From Leptospiraceae bacterium (GTDB lineage: Bacteria; Spirochaetota; Leptospiria; Leptospirales; Leptospiraceae), in NCBI GenBank assembly GCA_024233865.1, contig JACKPA010000017.1, forward strand, positions 86,980 to 150,979: DNA of 64,000 bases, in the 5' to 3' direction. Position 1 is the stretch's first letter, and every line of letters begins with the position of its first letter. Position numbers and translations under genes: made by a program. This document shows, piece after piece, positions 8,058-17,876 of this stretch. The notes under the pieces were generated by a model. It did no database searches. It saw only the letters and a list, made by a program, of their open reading frames with translations, and was not told the origin of the DNA.

Positions 8058-8867
8058 TTATGATTTAATTTTCAAACTTTGGACTAAAGTTTCATGAAGA
8101 ATCGAATTGCTTGCAACTATATTTTTTACATAAGGAGTAAAACAATCACCATTGTATGCAGAAACTTTACCACCTGCTTCTTCAATAATAATCGAAGGTG
8201 CTGCCATGTCCCAAGGTTGTAAAAAGTCCTCCCAAAATCCATCAAACATACCTTCTGCTAACCAACATAGATCTAAGGTAGCAGCCCCTGTTCTCCTTAC
8301 TCCCCTTGATAATAACATTATTTGTTGAAGGCGAAACATAATATCATCAATAATAGATTCTTGGTTGTAAGGAAAACCTGTACAACATAAGGCATTTATA
8401 AGCTGATTAGTATGGGATACATGAATTGGTTTGTTATTTTTAAAAGCTCCGTTTCCCCTTTTAGCATGATAAACATCACCCAAGTCTGGTAAGGCAACAA
8501 CACCCATAAGTATTTGTGACGTTGTAATATCTTCTAAAGCAATGGCTATTCCATACAAAGGTAATCCATGAGCATAGTTGGTGGTACCATCTAACGGATC
8601 AATAATCCATTTTAATTGACCTTGAGATGCTATAATTCCAGTTTCTTCACATAATATAGGGTCTTGTGGAAATTTACTTTTAATATTCTTAAGAATCTTT
8701 TCTTCTGCTCCCTTGTCTGCTTCGGTGACAAGATTTATTTCACCTTTCTTTTCTATTTTTAGGATGTTCTCATTCCGAAAGCTTTTTAAAAAAACAGCGA
8801 TTTCCTCTACAAATTCAAGTGTAAAAATATACCGATCATTTACTTCCATATCCAATGTTTTATTCAT
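8058..8867 (-). CDS. Inositol monophosphatase family protein
   Basis: This 269-residue enzyme belongs to the Mg-dependent, Li-sensitive phosphatase family. The metal-binding residues are visible in CEETG (residues about 73-77), IDPLDGTTNY (about 91-100) and WDMAAPSIIIEEAGG near residue 218. Family members hydrolyse inositol-1-phosphate, 3'-phosphoadenosine phosphate or sugar phosphates. The sequence does not fix the substrate. It has no signal peptide. It lies nine bases after the large PAS kinase and 68 bases before xerC, so it may be cotranscribed with both. SuhB-like is the most probable description. Confidence 0.88.
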   Translation of the reverse strand: MNKTLDMEVNDRYIFTLEFVEEIAVFLKSFRNENILKIEKKGEINLVTEADKGAEEKILKNIKSKFPQDPILCEETGIIASQGQLKWIIDPLDGTTNYAHGLPLYGIAIALEDITTSQILMGVVALPDLGDVYHAKRGNGAFKNNKPIHVSHTNQLINALCCTGFPYNQESIIDDIMFRLQQIMLLSRGVRRTGAATLDLCWLAEGMFDGFWEDFLQPWDMAAPSIIIEEAGGKVSAYNGDCFTPYVKNIVASNSILHETLVQSLKIKS

Positions 8868-8875
8868 ATTATTTC

Positions 8876-11800
8876 CTATTCTTTCAACAATTCTATAATT
8901 TGATTAATTTGAAACTTTCCAGCAAGGTCTTCAAGTCTATGGATAAAAGGTTGGGATGATTCGTCAATGTCTTTTAAATCATTTAATTCCTCTTTGAATT
9001 TTTTTATATCTCCTTTTTCTAAAATTATCACCAAATGCTCTGTTTTTTCTTTAGGCAGTTTTATCATTTTCTCTATATCTTTATTTATTTTGGTTTCAAC
9101 ATCTATAGGTTGTAAAAATTCATTTATACTATTTTCTACTAAACTTGTTTTGATTTTAAATGCAAAAACACTACCAACATCCTTTTTACTTTTCACTCGC
9201 AATTCACTACCCATAAGTTTGATCAATCTTTTGGTGATAGATAAACCTAATCCGGTTCCTTCTATATCTCCAACATTTTTAATCCGTTTGAATGGTTCAT
9301 AAATGTCATTCAACATATCTTTAGGAATCCCTATACCGGTATCACCCACCAAAAATGCCAACTTTTGGCTTCTTTTATTATAACTAACCTTCAAAATTAC
9401 TTTTCCCTGTTTTGTAAATTTAACGGCATTACTTAACAAATTCAATAAAATTTGAGTTAAACGTCTACTATCCGTATGAACATGAGTAGGAACAAAATTA
9501 CCAACTCTATAATCAAAAAAAACATTGCTTTCGAGAGACTTCGCCTTCACCATTTCTACAATACCTAATAAAAAAGGTCTTAGAGAAAATGATTGTTCAT
9601 TTAATTCTACTTTTTTGGCTTCTATCTTGGAAAGGTCTAAAATATCATTGATAAGAGTCAATAAATGATTTCCGCTTTGTTCTATAACTCGTATTCCCCT
9701 TTTCTGCATTTCTGTCATATTTTTTTCTTTTTGCAATAACTGAGTATACCCTAATATTCCATTGAGTGGGGTTCGTAATTCATGGCTAATATTGGCAAGA
9801 AACAAGCTTTTGACTTTAGACGCTTTTTCTGCTTCTTCTTTGGATTTTGTTAGTTCTTCTTCAAAATATTTTCTATCCGTTACATCCATAATATAAACAT
9901 CAAAATGTTTTATATCCCCCCATTCACTTCTAATGATTACCGTAAAATCAAATATCCACCTAATTTCTCCAAAACCGGAAATTATTCGGTAGTATTCATG
10001 CTCAATGAAATTTGCACCGGATTTACTTGCAGTTTTGATTTTTTCTCTAACCCTTTCTATATCATCAGGGTGAATGATGGAGTAATATTCTCTGCCCTGA
10101 GATTGGAAAAAATCCTTTTTAAATCCGAACTGAATAATATTGGGAGATACGTATTCTATAATTAAATTTTCGGTAGCTTGCGTTCTGAAAACTACAACCG
10201 GACCACCAATAAAAAGCTTTCGTTCTCTTCGTAAACTTTCTTCTATATTTTTCAGAGTCGTAATATCTGTTAGCAATCCATACCATTGTAGAGTATCATT
10301 GTTTATTGTATTTAATACGGCTTTTCCTTTTACCCATTTTATAATGTTGGATGAGTGGATTCTAAATTCATGCATCCACATTTCTTTTTTATCAATGGCA
10401 TTTTCCACAGATACTAAAAATTCTTTTTTATCATCATTGATTATTGTATCTAAGATGATTTTTATATTTAAGATTACCTCTCCCGACTCAATACCAAACA
10501 ATTCCTTAACACCATTACTAATAAAGGTTATTCTGTCTTTTTTTTGGGGAGTATGTTCAAAAATAAATACGACTCCAGGTATTGCATCTGTTAAATTTTT
10601 AAGTAGGTCTCTATTGTACTGAAGTTCTAGTTCATATTTTTTCCGAATTGATATATCACGAATAATTTCTTGTCTGTAAATATTACCGTTTGTTATTATA
10701 GTTCTGGAGCTTATTTCAACAGGAAACACAGTCCCATCTTTTTTTGTATGGATTATTTCATAAATCAAACCTTCTTTACTTCTAACATTATGCCAATTGT
10801 TCTCAAAAACATCTAAAAAATCCGGCACACATAATTCACGTATATTTTTTTGTAAAATTTCCTTTCGAGAATATTGGTAGGTGTGCAACGTTTTATTATT
10901 CGCTTCAATAATTTGTCCGTTACTATCGGTTAATAGAATAATATCGTTTGCATACTTCGTTAGATAGTCATAATGACTCCTAATCGCTTGACGTTCTTTC
11001 TCGGCTTTATAATCTCTTTTAATGTTTAAATCATGAATCCACCAAACCAAACTTAATATTCCAACGGTGATAAAAATTAATATGGTGACAAAAGCAGAAA
11101 GTATCCATACGGTTTTGTGAATGGGTGAATAGATTTCATTTTCATCTACTTTGGTTAGTATCAACCAACCTGTAACGGGAATCTCTTCCATATAGGCGAG
11201 AACTTTTTTATTTCTATAATCCAAGCCTTCATAAAAACCAGGTTCTTTTACTATATCTACAGCAGAAAGAATACCTTTTTCAAACACAGGAGTGACATTT
11301 TGAAAACTTGTACCGCTTTGAAATTTTAACTCATTAATATAAACGAGATGATTTTTTGATTTCTTAAGTATTAAAGTCTCTAAAGTTTCACTTTTTGTAG
11401 ATGTTGATTGAAGTAAAGGAAACAAAAATAAAGAAGGTTGATTCCGAAAAAGCAATACACCTATATTCTGTTTGGCTTGAAAATTATTTACCAATGGAAT
11501 ATATAAGTCGAGGAAAATGGTATCATTCGGATATGACCTATATAGCTCAGAAAAAGTAATATTGTTATTTTTTAATGAATCGGCAAATTTTACATCAAAA
11601 CCGGGTTCAAATTTTAGATTTTCTTCCCTTTCGGGATAAAGAATTTTTTTATTTTTATCTAAAAGAATAACTTCCGTATAACCAAAATTTCTCTGAATGG
11701 ATAGCAATCTTTGTTGAATTTTAAATTTTCTATGATTTGAACCAAATCCTTCCAGCGACCATAAATATATTTCCTCCGCCAAATAAGATTCCACACCAAA

Positions 11801-12052
11801 ATATTTCCCTTCCAACTTTTGTTTGTAAAACCAATATTCAATTTTATCTTTTTGGGACTGTGTTATATTTTTCAGTTCTACTTGCTTGGTTTTTGTGATA
11901 GTGTTTTTTTGGTACAGATAAAACCCATATCCGGTCAAAAAGAAAAGTATAGTGATAACAAAAAACATTACTACTTCGGGAAGAAATTTTTTTAATCTTC
12001 CCGAAATCAATTTCCACCAAACTTTAATTTTTATGGTTAGATTAGGTTTCAT
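8876..12052 (-). CDS. Membrane sensor histidine kinase with three PAS domains
   Basis: The 1058-residue protein has TM1 at about 27-48, a large extracytoplasmic sensor (about 50-315, probably double-Cache-like) and TM2 at about 318-340. Three successive PAS/PAC modules follow (about 365-485, 490-610, 615-745). HisKA carries phospho-acceptor H757 in NISHELRTPLN. The HATPase domain shows NLLSNAVKF (N box), GDTGIGIP (G1) and GTGLGLS (G2). A roughly 70-residue helical tail follows the ATPase. It has no receiver domain, so it must phosphorylate a separate regulator. It lies 80 bases after the receiver-kinase gene and is probably in the same unit as cheRDB. The signal sensed is unknown. Confidence 0.92.
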   Translation of the reverse strand: MKPNLTIKIKVWWKLISGRLKKFLPEVVMFFVITILFFLTGYGFYLYQKNTITKTKQVELKNITQSQKDKIEYWFYKQKLEGKYFGVESYLAEEIYLWSLEGFGSNHRKFKIQQRLLSIQRNFGYTEVILLDKNKKILYPEREENLKFEPGFDVKFADSLKNNNITFSELYRSYPNDTIFLDLYIPLVNNFQAKQNIGVLLFRNQPSLFLFPLLQSTSTKSETLETLILKKSKNHLVYINELKFQSGTSFQNVTPVFEKGILSAVDIVKEPGFYEGLDYRNKKVLAYMEEIPVTGWLILTKVDENEIYSPIHKTVWILSAFVTILIFITVGILSLVWWIHDLNIKRDYKAEKERQAIRSHYDYLTKYANDIILLTDSNGQIIEANNKTLHTYQYSRKEILQKNIRELCVPDFLDVFENNWHNVRSKEGLIYEIIHTKKDGTVFPVEISSRTIITNGNIYRQEIIRDISIRKKYELELQYNRDLLKNLTDAIPGVVFIFEHTPQKKDRITFISNGVKELFGIESGEVILNIKIILDTIINDDKKEFLVSVENAIDKKEMWMHEFRIHSSNIIKWVKGKAVLNTINNDTLQWYGLLTDITTLKNIEESLRRERKLFIGGPVVVFRTQATENLIIEYVSPNIIQFGFKKDFFQSQGREYYSIIHPDDIERVREKIKTASKSGANFIEHEYYRIISGFGEIRWIFDFTVIIRSEWGDIKHFDVYIMDVTDRKYFEEELTKSKEEAEKASKVKSLFLANISHELRTPLNGILGYTQLLQKEKNMTEMQKRGIRVIEQSGNHLLTLINDILDLSKIEAKKVELNEQSFSLRPFLLGIVEMVKAKSLESNVFFDYRVGNFVPTHVHTDSRRLTQILLNLLSNAVKFTKQGKVILKVSYNKRSQKLAFLVGDTGIGIPKDMLNDIYEPFKRIKNVGDIEGTGLGLSITKRLIKLMGSELRVKSKKDVGSVFAFKIKTSLVENSINEFLQPIDVETKINKDIEKMIKLPKEKTEHLVIILEKGDIKKFKEELNDLKDIDESSQPFIHRLEDLAGKFQINQIIELLKE

Positions 12053-12132
12053 TTTTAAAATGACTTAAAATTACTTTTCTTATTTTTAAAGCTAAGTTTG
12101 GATATGGTTTTTTCAAATAAAATTGAATAAGG

Positions 12133-13359
12133 TTAATTTGGTACAATATAAGGAATTGAGATATAAAAAGTAGTGCCTCTATCTTTTTCAGATTGTAACC
12201 AAATATTTCCATCCAGTAATTCAACAATTTTTCTTGCAATGCTTAAACCAAGTCCGTTTCCACCGTAACTTCTGTCAGACGATTCTTCGGATTGTCTAAA
12301 AAGGTCAAAAACTAATTCTTGTTTTTCTTTAGGTATTCCAACTCCTGTATCTTCTATCGAAAAGATAACCTCTTTTTTATCTTTTAAGTAACAATTTAAC
12401 TTTATATAACCTTCTTTTGTAAACTTTAATGCATTATCGAATATATGGAGCAAAGCTTTTGTTAAATAATAGTCATCAACTAAAATTATCTTTTCATTTT
12501 CTGATAATTTATTTTGAATTATAATGTTGATATTATTTTTATTATTTCTTTCTTGAATTTTTAAAATTTCCTTTTCCGCTACTTTTAATAAATTATCAAT
12601 AAAACATACTTCTCTGGTAATATCTACCTGATTCGTTTCTAATTTCGAAATATCAATAATATTTTCTATACTATATAATAATTCATAACCACTTTGCTTA
12701 ATAATATTAAAAAACTTTTCCTTAGTGTTATCATCTTCTTTGTTTACAAGCAATTCAGAAAAACCTAAAATTTTATTTAAGGGAGTTCGAATTTCATGAG
12801 ACAAATTTGCTAAAAAAGTTGATTTTAACCTATCCGACTCTTCTGCTTTTTCTTTAGCTACCTTTAATTTAGTGATTGTATCGCCCAGCTCTTTTGTTCT
12901 TTCTTCAACTTTCATCTCTAATTCTAATTTGGCTTTTTCCAAGCTTTTCAGTAATTTTTTATTCTCAACCATTAATTTGTGTTTATCAAAAGCCTCATTT
13001 ACAATCGCTTCTAGTTCTACCGGAATCCAAGGTTTCTGGATAAATTTGTGTACATTTCCAATTTCCAAAGCCTCCATAAGCGATTTTATATCAGAATAGC
13101 CGGATAATATCAAACTTACAACATCGGGAAATTCTTTTTTAATTATTTTTAAGAATTCAGTCCCACTCATAACCGGCATTCTTTGATCGGAAATGATTAC
13201 CTGAACAGGGTTTTCTCGCATAATTTTACTCGCCTCTTCTATGGAATTGGCTAAAAATACGTTATATTTTTTTCGAAATTGTCTATAAATGGAACTAAGG
13301 ATTTCTTGTTCATCGTCTAAAATAAGCAAATTTTCCTGTTGTGGACTAATTTGATGCAT
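12133..13359 (-). CDS. Receiver-histidine kinase fusion
   Basis: The 408-residue cytoplasmic protein starts with a receiver domain: acidic pair D15/D16, phospho-acceptor D58 in ISDQRMP, and the conserved Lys in KFIQKPW. A coiled coil of about 45 residues (LEKAKLELEMKVEERTKE) follows. HisKA then carries H188 in NLSHEIRTPLN, and an HATPase domain has FDNALKF, EDTGVGIP and GNGLGLS. The layout is a sensor kinase whose input is phosphorylation by another kinase, so it can act as a relay element. It is 25 bases after cheB and upstream of the PAS kinase. The DQRMP receiver style is common in regulators of kinase or HD-GYP type. Confidence 0.9.
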   Translation of the reverse strand: MHQISPQQENLLILDDEQEILSSIYRQFRKKYNVFLANSIEEASKIMRENPVQVIISDQRMPVMSGTEFLKIIKKEFPDVVSLILSGYSDIKSLMEALEIGNVHKFIQKPWIPVELEAIVNEAFDKHKLMVENKKLLKSLEKAKLELEMKVEERTKELGDTITKLKVAKEKAEESDRLKSTFLANLSHEIRTPLNKILGFSELLVNKEDDNTKEKFFNIIKQSGYELLYSIENIIDISKLETNQVDITREVCFIDNLLKVAEKEILKIQERNNKNNINIIIQNKLSENEKIILVDDYYLTKALLHIFDNALKFTKEGYIKLNCYLKDKKEVIFSIEDTGVGIPKEKQELVFDLFRQSEESSDRSYGGNGLGLSIARKIVELLDGNIWLQSEKDRGTTFYISIPYIVPN

Positions 13360-13384
13360 TTTCTCTTACCGGTTTATGCTCACT

Positions 13385-14509
13385 TCAAGTTCGATATTTT
13401 TCAATAATTTTAGGAACATCGTTTAATGATATAATTTCTTTTGCAGCTCCTAATTTGATTGCCTCTTTTGGCATCCCAAACACAACACAAGATTCCTCAT
13501 CTTGAGCATAAGTGATAGCACCTGCATCATACATTTCTTTTAATCCGTACGCACCATCACTTCCCATACCTGTCATTATAATTCCAACCGCATTTTTTCC
13601 AGCAACTTTTGCAACTGATTTAAACAACACATCTACGGAAGGTCGGTGTCTGCTGATTAGCGGACCGTCTTGAACTTCCACATGAAACTGTGTTCCGCTT
13701 CGTCTCAAAACCATGTGTTTGTTTCCCGGTGCAATGAGTGCTACTCCCGGAATCACTCTATCCATACTCTTTGCTTCTCTAACATTTAATTGACTAAGAG
13801 TATTCAAACGATTTGCAAATGCTTCCGTGAATTTTTCCGGCATGTGTTGAACTATTACAATTCCAGGGGCATTTGAACTTAGCTCGGTCAGTATATATTC
13901 CAAAGCAATAGTTCCACCCGTAGAAGTTCCAATTGCAACCACTTTTTCGGTAGTAGAAAAGCCCAAAGTAGACGGAGCAGTTACAGTTTGATGATATGAA
14001 ACATTCTGTAAATCTCTTTTTGGTACAGGTTTCGAGATATTATTCGCAGATGATGGTCTTTTAGCAATATCCAGTGTATTGGACCTTTGAAATCCCAATC
14101 GCTTTCGATTGGAAAGAGAAGCAGCCTTAATCGAATCAATCAACATCTGGCTTGACTCGGACAAAAAGTTTTTTAATCCCAAATGAGGTTTGGCAATAAT
14201 TTCAACTGCTCCGGCAGACATAGCCATCATTGTAGTGTCAGCGTTTTTTTGGGTTAAAGTAGAACAAATAATAATAGGAGTCGGCCTTTCACTCATAATT
14301 TTCTTAAGGAATGTTATCCCGTCCATACGAGGCATTTCCACATCAAGAATAATTACGTCTGGCCATTCTTTTTTCATCTTGTCTTGAGCAAAAATCGGAT
14401 CAGATGCCGTACAAAGAAGATTTAATTCTTTATCCGATTTAATGATTTCTCCTAAAACCTGCCTAACAAGTGCTGAATCATCTATTACCATTACATTGAT
14501 TTTTTTCAT
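13385..14509 (-). CDS. cheB: Protein-glutamate methylesterase/deamidase CheB
   Basis: CheB removes methyl groups from chemoreceptors during adaptation. The 374-residue protein has a receiver domain with phospho-acceptor D56 (ILDVEMPRMDG) and a Ser/Asn-rich linker (about 125-185). In the methylesterase domain the triad S196 (GTSTGG), H222 (QHMPEKF) and D318 (GMGSDG) is intact. Its ATG overlaps the cheD stop by four bases. Two sensor kinases follow. No cheA, cheW or cheY is in the window, so phosphoryl supply must come from elsewhere. Confidence 0.96.
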   Translation of the reverse strand: MKKINVMVIDDSALVRQVLGEIIKSDKELNLLCTASDPIFAQDKMKKEWPDVIILDVEMPRMDGITFLKKIMSERPTPIIICSTLTQKNADTTMMAMSAGAVEIIAKPHLGLKNFLSESSQMLIDSIKAASLSNRKRLGFQRSNTLDIAKRPSSANNISKPVPKRDLQNVSYHQTVTAPSTLGFSTTEKVVAIGTSTGGTIALEYILTELSSNAPGIVIVQHMPEKFTEAFANRLNTLSQLNVREAKSMDRVIPGVALIAPGNKHMVLRRSGTQFHVEVQDGPLISRHRPSVDVLFKSVAKVAGKNAVGIIMTGMGSDGAYGLKEMYDAGAITYAQDEESCVVFGMPKEAIKLGAAKEIISLNDVPKIIEKYRT

Positions 14510-15051
14510 TGTGTTAAAACCTCACCAATGTCATTTATATAGGGTTGCCTTTTTAACCATACGTTACCACTCCACAAGTCAAAATGTATGCGTCTGGAAG
14601 TATTTCCTCCAAGACTTTCCGATACAACATTTAATCTGTTTTTTTTTACAATTAAGCGAGTAGCTTCAATATTCCTCTCGCCCATATCAAGCCTTTTTGT
14701 TTTTTCATTTTTAGCAGATAAAGTGTAAATATTCGGGAACATATTCGCTCCACCAAAAAGCTTTACATGGAATTCCGTTGCTTTGCTTTTTGACCTTTGG
14801 ATTTCTATTTCAAATAACTTCCATGCTTCCTCTGCATAACGCCCATCCAATATATTTGGTTTTGAATTTAAGCTATTGATCCCTCTATAGGGCAGCATAA
14901 AATGACACATTCCACCGATTTTTTTGGCTGGATGCCACATACAAATAGAAATACAGGAGCCTAATATTGTCCTGATTCTTGTACTCTCATCTCCCCAAAA
15001 AAAATCTCCGGGTTGTAAAAATATTTCTAATAAATGTTCCGGAGCTGTCAT
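14506..15051 (-). CDS. cheD: Chemoreceptor glutamine deamidase CheD
   Basis: CheD deamidates receptor glutamines and in some bacteria assists CheC. The 181-residue protein shows the expected active site: T28, C33 in LGSCISI and H50 in GGMCHFMLP. The later HVKLFGGANMF and LGGNTSRRI stretches are also typical. It overlaps both cheR (four bases) and cheB (four bases), so the three are one translationally coupled unit. Length is normal for the family (about 160-200). No CheC partner is seen here. Confidence 0.95.
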   Translation of the reverse strand: MTAPEHLLEIFLQPGDFFWGDESTRIRTILGSCISICMWHPAKKIGGMCHFMLPYRGINSLNSKPNILDGRYAEEAWKLFEIEIQRSKSKATEFHVKLFGGANMFPNIYTLSAKNEKTKRLDMGERNIEATRLIVKKNRLNVVSESLGGNTSRRIHFDLWSGNVWLKRQPYINDIGEVLTQ

Positions 15052-15854
15052 ACTTTCCTGTAAATAGCTGGTCTTATGGATTTTAATGAATCTGTTATAT
15101 TTAATAAAGTTTCAGCGTGCCCAATAAATAAATACCCTTTTTCATGTATCAAAGGCACCAGTTTTTCTACTAAACTTTTTCGAGTTGTTTGATCAAAATA
15201 AATCATTACGTTTCTTAATAGTATTAAATCAAATTTTCCCAGGTTGGGGAGAGGTTCTATTAAGTTTACATATAAAAAATTGATTTTTGAGCGAATCATG
15301 GTCGATATTTTAAAATAGCCTTCTTTAGAGCCTTTTCCTCTCAAACAATACTTTTTGAGATAATTTGGTGGAATTTGCTTTGCTTTTTCTATTGGATACA
15401 TGCCCTGCCTTGATTTCTCCAAAATACGACTACTTATATCCGAAGCTATTATTTCCCACTTATTTTCACCCAAAGTATCAGATAAAACCATGCTCATTGT
15501 ATATGGCTCTTCTCCAGAAGAACAAGCGGCACACCAAACTCTGAAAATTCTTTTCCGATCAAAATTTTTTAAAATTTCATTTTTTAAAAACTCAAAATGA
15601 ACAGGCTCTCGAAAAAAACTTGTTTCATTTGTTGTTAATAAATCAATAAAAATCTGCTTTTCTTGGTTTTGATCTTCGCTCGTAATGAAATTATAATATT
15701 CAATAAACTTCGAAAATTGATAATATCTTAACCGAGAGGAAAGTCTACTAGCTATCAATTGCTTTTTCGATTCTGCCATGCTAATACCGGCAGAATCATA
15801 AATCAAATCTCTAAATAACTTAAATTCTTTTTCACTTATGGCTAATGGGTTCAT
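15048..15854 (-). CDS. cheR: Chemotaxis methyltransferase CheR
   Basis: CheR transfers methyl groups from S-adenosylmethionine to receptor glutamates. The 268-residue protein has the helical N-terminal domain (about 1-75) and the NETSFFREPVHF signature. The cofactor-binding loop VWCAACSSGEEPYTM lies near residues 107-121, and LRNVMIYFD closes the fold. There is no C-terminal TPR or receptor-docking pentapeptide-binding extension. It is first in the cheR-cheD-cheB unit and is divergent from the HDOD gene, sharing a 140-base upstream region. Confidence 0.95.
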   Translation of the reverse strand: MNPLAISEKEFKLFRDLIYDSAGISMAESKKQLIASRLSSRLRYYQFSKFIEYYNFITSEDQNQEKQIFIDLLTTNETSFFREPVHFEFLKNEILKNFDRKRIFRVWCAACSSGEEPYTMSMVLSDTLGENKWEIIASDISSRILEKSRQGMYPIEKAKQIPPNYLKKYCLRGKGSKEGYFKISTMIRSKINFLYVNLIEPLPNLGKFDLILLRNVMIYFDQTTRKSLVEKLVPLIHEKGYLFIGHAETLLNITDSLKSIRPAIYRKV

Positions 15855-15994
15855 CTCATGTATGGATAAGAGAAACGTTTATAATGGAACAACCATATAA
15901 AAAATGGAAATCTATGTCTATCTTTTTATAATTAAGTATACTTTAAAAAATGATAAAAAATATTGTATCAAAACTTTAGGAAAGAGATTGAAAG

Positions 15995-17515
15995 ATGGAT
16001 GATAAGATTATTTTGTCTAAATCCAAAAGTGGAGATTTTTATATTAATACAAAATCTTTTGATGTTTCAACAACTAAACTTAACCCTTTTATATTAAAAT
16101 TTTTTTTTCTTAACGACGAGGTAAAAATAACAATCGGAAGGATTCTTGATAAAATATCTATTTACCTTGGAATTCTAAGCATACGTGACACCACGTACAC
16201 TGTTTTAAAAGAGATGATTATAAATTCGGTTAAAGCAAATTCAAAAAGAATTTTTTTTAAAGAGAGAGAGGCAGATATACAAAACAATCAAGATTATGAA
16301 AAAAATATATCTGAATTTAAAAAGGATTTTTTAGAAAATCAAGAAAAATATAACACCTTATTGAAAAAATACGATTATTACGTACTGATATTATTTCGAT
16401 TTAATAAAGAGATGTTTCAAATCAAAGTTAAAAATAACGTCTCCATAACAGATGAAGAGTTAAAAAGGATCAATCAAAGAATAGAGAAATCAAAGCAATA
16501 TTCTGATATGAGTGAAATTTTTATGGATCAAGCGGACGAAACGGAAGGAGCCGGGCTTGGACTTTCTATGTCATTGCTAATGCTTAAAAACGAAGGTATT
16601 TCACCTGACAATTATACGATCATACATTCAGAAAAAGATACTACAACAACAATAAACATTCCCTTAAAGTTTCATAAAAAGAATCCATCTTTCCAAAAAA
16701 CTCAAGATATCATCTCAAATTTGGATACTCTACCTACTTTTCCTAAAACGATTACCAAGATTCAAGAATTAATATCCGACTCAAATGCAAACCTCGAAAA
16801 AATATCTGCTTTAGTGGAAAGCGATGTATCACTAGCCGCCAATATCCTAAAAATTGCAAACTCAGCAGCGTTTGCTCAGCAAAATCATGCCCAATCGATT
16901 GAGAGAGCAATTCAATTGATTGGTTTTAGGGAGCTTAGCAATATACTCTTTTCAGTCGGAACAAAAAGAATTATGGAGGATAAATATCCGGCATTTGAAG
17001 AAATATGGAAAAATGCAAATAAGTCAGCCTTTATTTGCAAGCTACTTGCCAACAGAATGGGTTTTAAAAACAACTTTACGACCAACCTAATTTCTGCCTC
17101 TCTATTGCATGATATAGGAATGGTTGTGATCCTCTCGTTAGAACCTGAACTTACGAATCAAATCAAAAAAATTATCGGAGAGAGAGAAATTCCCGCTCTC
17201 CTTTCAATGGAAGAAATTTCTATTGGAACCACTCATACAATAATAGGTCTTATGATTGCTGAAAAGTGGAATTTTCCGGAAACACTAAAAATTGCTGTAC
17301 AGTACCACCATACTCCTCTAATGGTTAATGAAAAATATCATTCCCTTATTTTTCCCGTATATCTCGCCAATAAAATCATAGATATTATCAATTTAGAATC
17401 TCAGTATTCTTATATTCACACACAGGTTCTAGAATATTTTGATTTTACCGATGAAAAAATCTTTATGAAATTTGTTAATCAAATAAAAAAGGAATACGCT
17501 CAAGAGATGTTTTAA
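15995..17515 (+). CDS. Histidine-kinase-like ATPase fused to HDOD domain
   Basis: The 506-residue soluble protein has two parts. Residues 1-230 look like a GHKL-type ATPase domain, with an N-box-like MIINSVKANSK near residues 69-79 and a G-rich lid EGAGLGLSMSLLML near 185. There is no HisKA domain before it and a long charged insertion lies between the boxes. Residues 235-435 form an HDOD domain (LPTFPKTITKIQELI, then LLHDIGMV), a metal-free HD relative used in signalling and regulatory scaffolds. A GGAAAGAG-type purine stretch precedes the ATG. The partner and ATP dependence are unknown; the fusion is clear in the sequence. Confidence 0.75.
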   Translation: MDDKIILSKSKSGDFYINTKSFDVSTTKLNPFILKFFFLNDEVKITIGRILDKISIYLGILSIRDTTYTVLKEMIINSVKANSKRIFFKEREADIQNNQDYEKNISEFKKDFLENQEKYNTLLKKYDYYVLILFRFNKEMFQIKVKNNVSITDEELKRINQRIEKSKQYSDMSEIFMDQADETEGAGLGLSMSLLMLKNEGISPDNYTIIHSEKDTTTTINIPLKFHKKNPSFQKTQDIISNLDTLPTFPKTITKIQELISDSNANLEKISALVESDVSLAANILKIANSAAFAQQNHAQSIERAIQLIGFRELSNILFSVGTKRIMEDKYPAFEEIWKNANKSAFICKLLANRMGFKNNFTTNLISASLLHDIGMVVILSLEPELTNQIKKIIGEREIPALLSMEEISIGTTHTIIGLMIAEKWNFPETLKIAVQYHHTPLMVNEKYHSLIFPVYLANKIIDIINLESQYSYIHTQVLEYFDFTDEKIFMKFVNQIKKEYAQEMF

Positions 17516-17520
17516 ATCAA

Positions 17521-17790
17521 TTAAAGAATAATATAAACCGCCAATTTAACCAAATACAATATTCCAATTAAAATCGCAGGTGAAAAATCAATACTCACAT
17601 TATTTCCAACATCCAAAGGTTTTATGATATTTTTAATCGGATCAAGAAGGGGTTTGTATAAATTATCCAAAGATTTATGAAAATTATAAAATTCCGGATT
17701 GTTTGGGGTTACAAAAAATGATAAAATCCAATTGACCACAAGCCCAAAAATTAATAAATTAAGTATTGCAGTCAGAATAAAGGTTAGCAT
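17521..17790 (-). CDS. YggT family membrane protein
   Basis: The 89-residue protein has two hydrophobic segments (about 4-27 and 68-88). Between them is a conserved loop, LYKPLLDPIKNIIKP, typical of YggT proteins. Family members are small inner-membrane proteins linked to osmotic protection, cell division or thylakoid organisation, without an agreed biochemical role. It converges with the HDOD gene (five-base gap) and lies 86 bases after the receiver-ATPase gene on the same strand. Confidence 0.85.
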   Translation of the reverse strand: MLTFILTAILNLLIFGLVVNWILSFFVTPNNPEFYNFHKSLDNLYKPLLDPIKNIIKPLDVGNNVSIDFSPAILIGILYLVKLAVYIIL

Positions 17791-17876
17791 ACTTTTTCTC
17801 CTATATCGTTTCTAAGAATCTTTAGTTTGATTTTAAAAAGGTTAGTATACCTCTATTAGGAGGCAATAAATTTTAT

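Noticed and set aside
12042..12239. 65-codon minus-strand frame between the two sensor kinases
   Set aside because: It overlaps the C-terminal ATPase of the receiver kinase in another frame and the start of the next gene; no motif or ribosome-binding site supports it.
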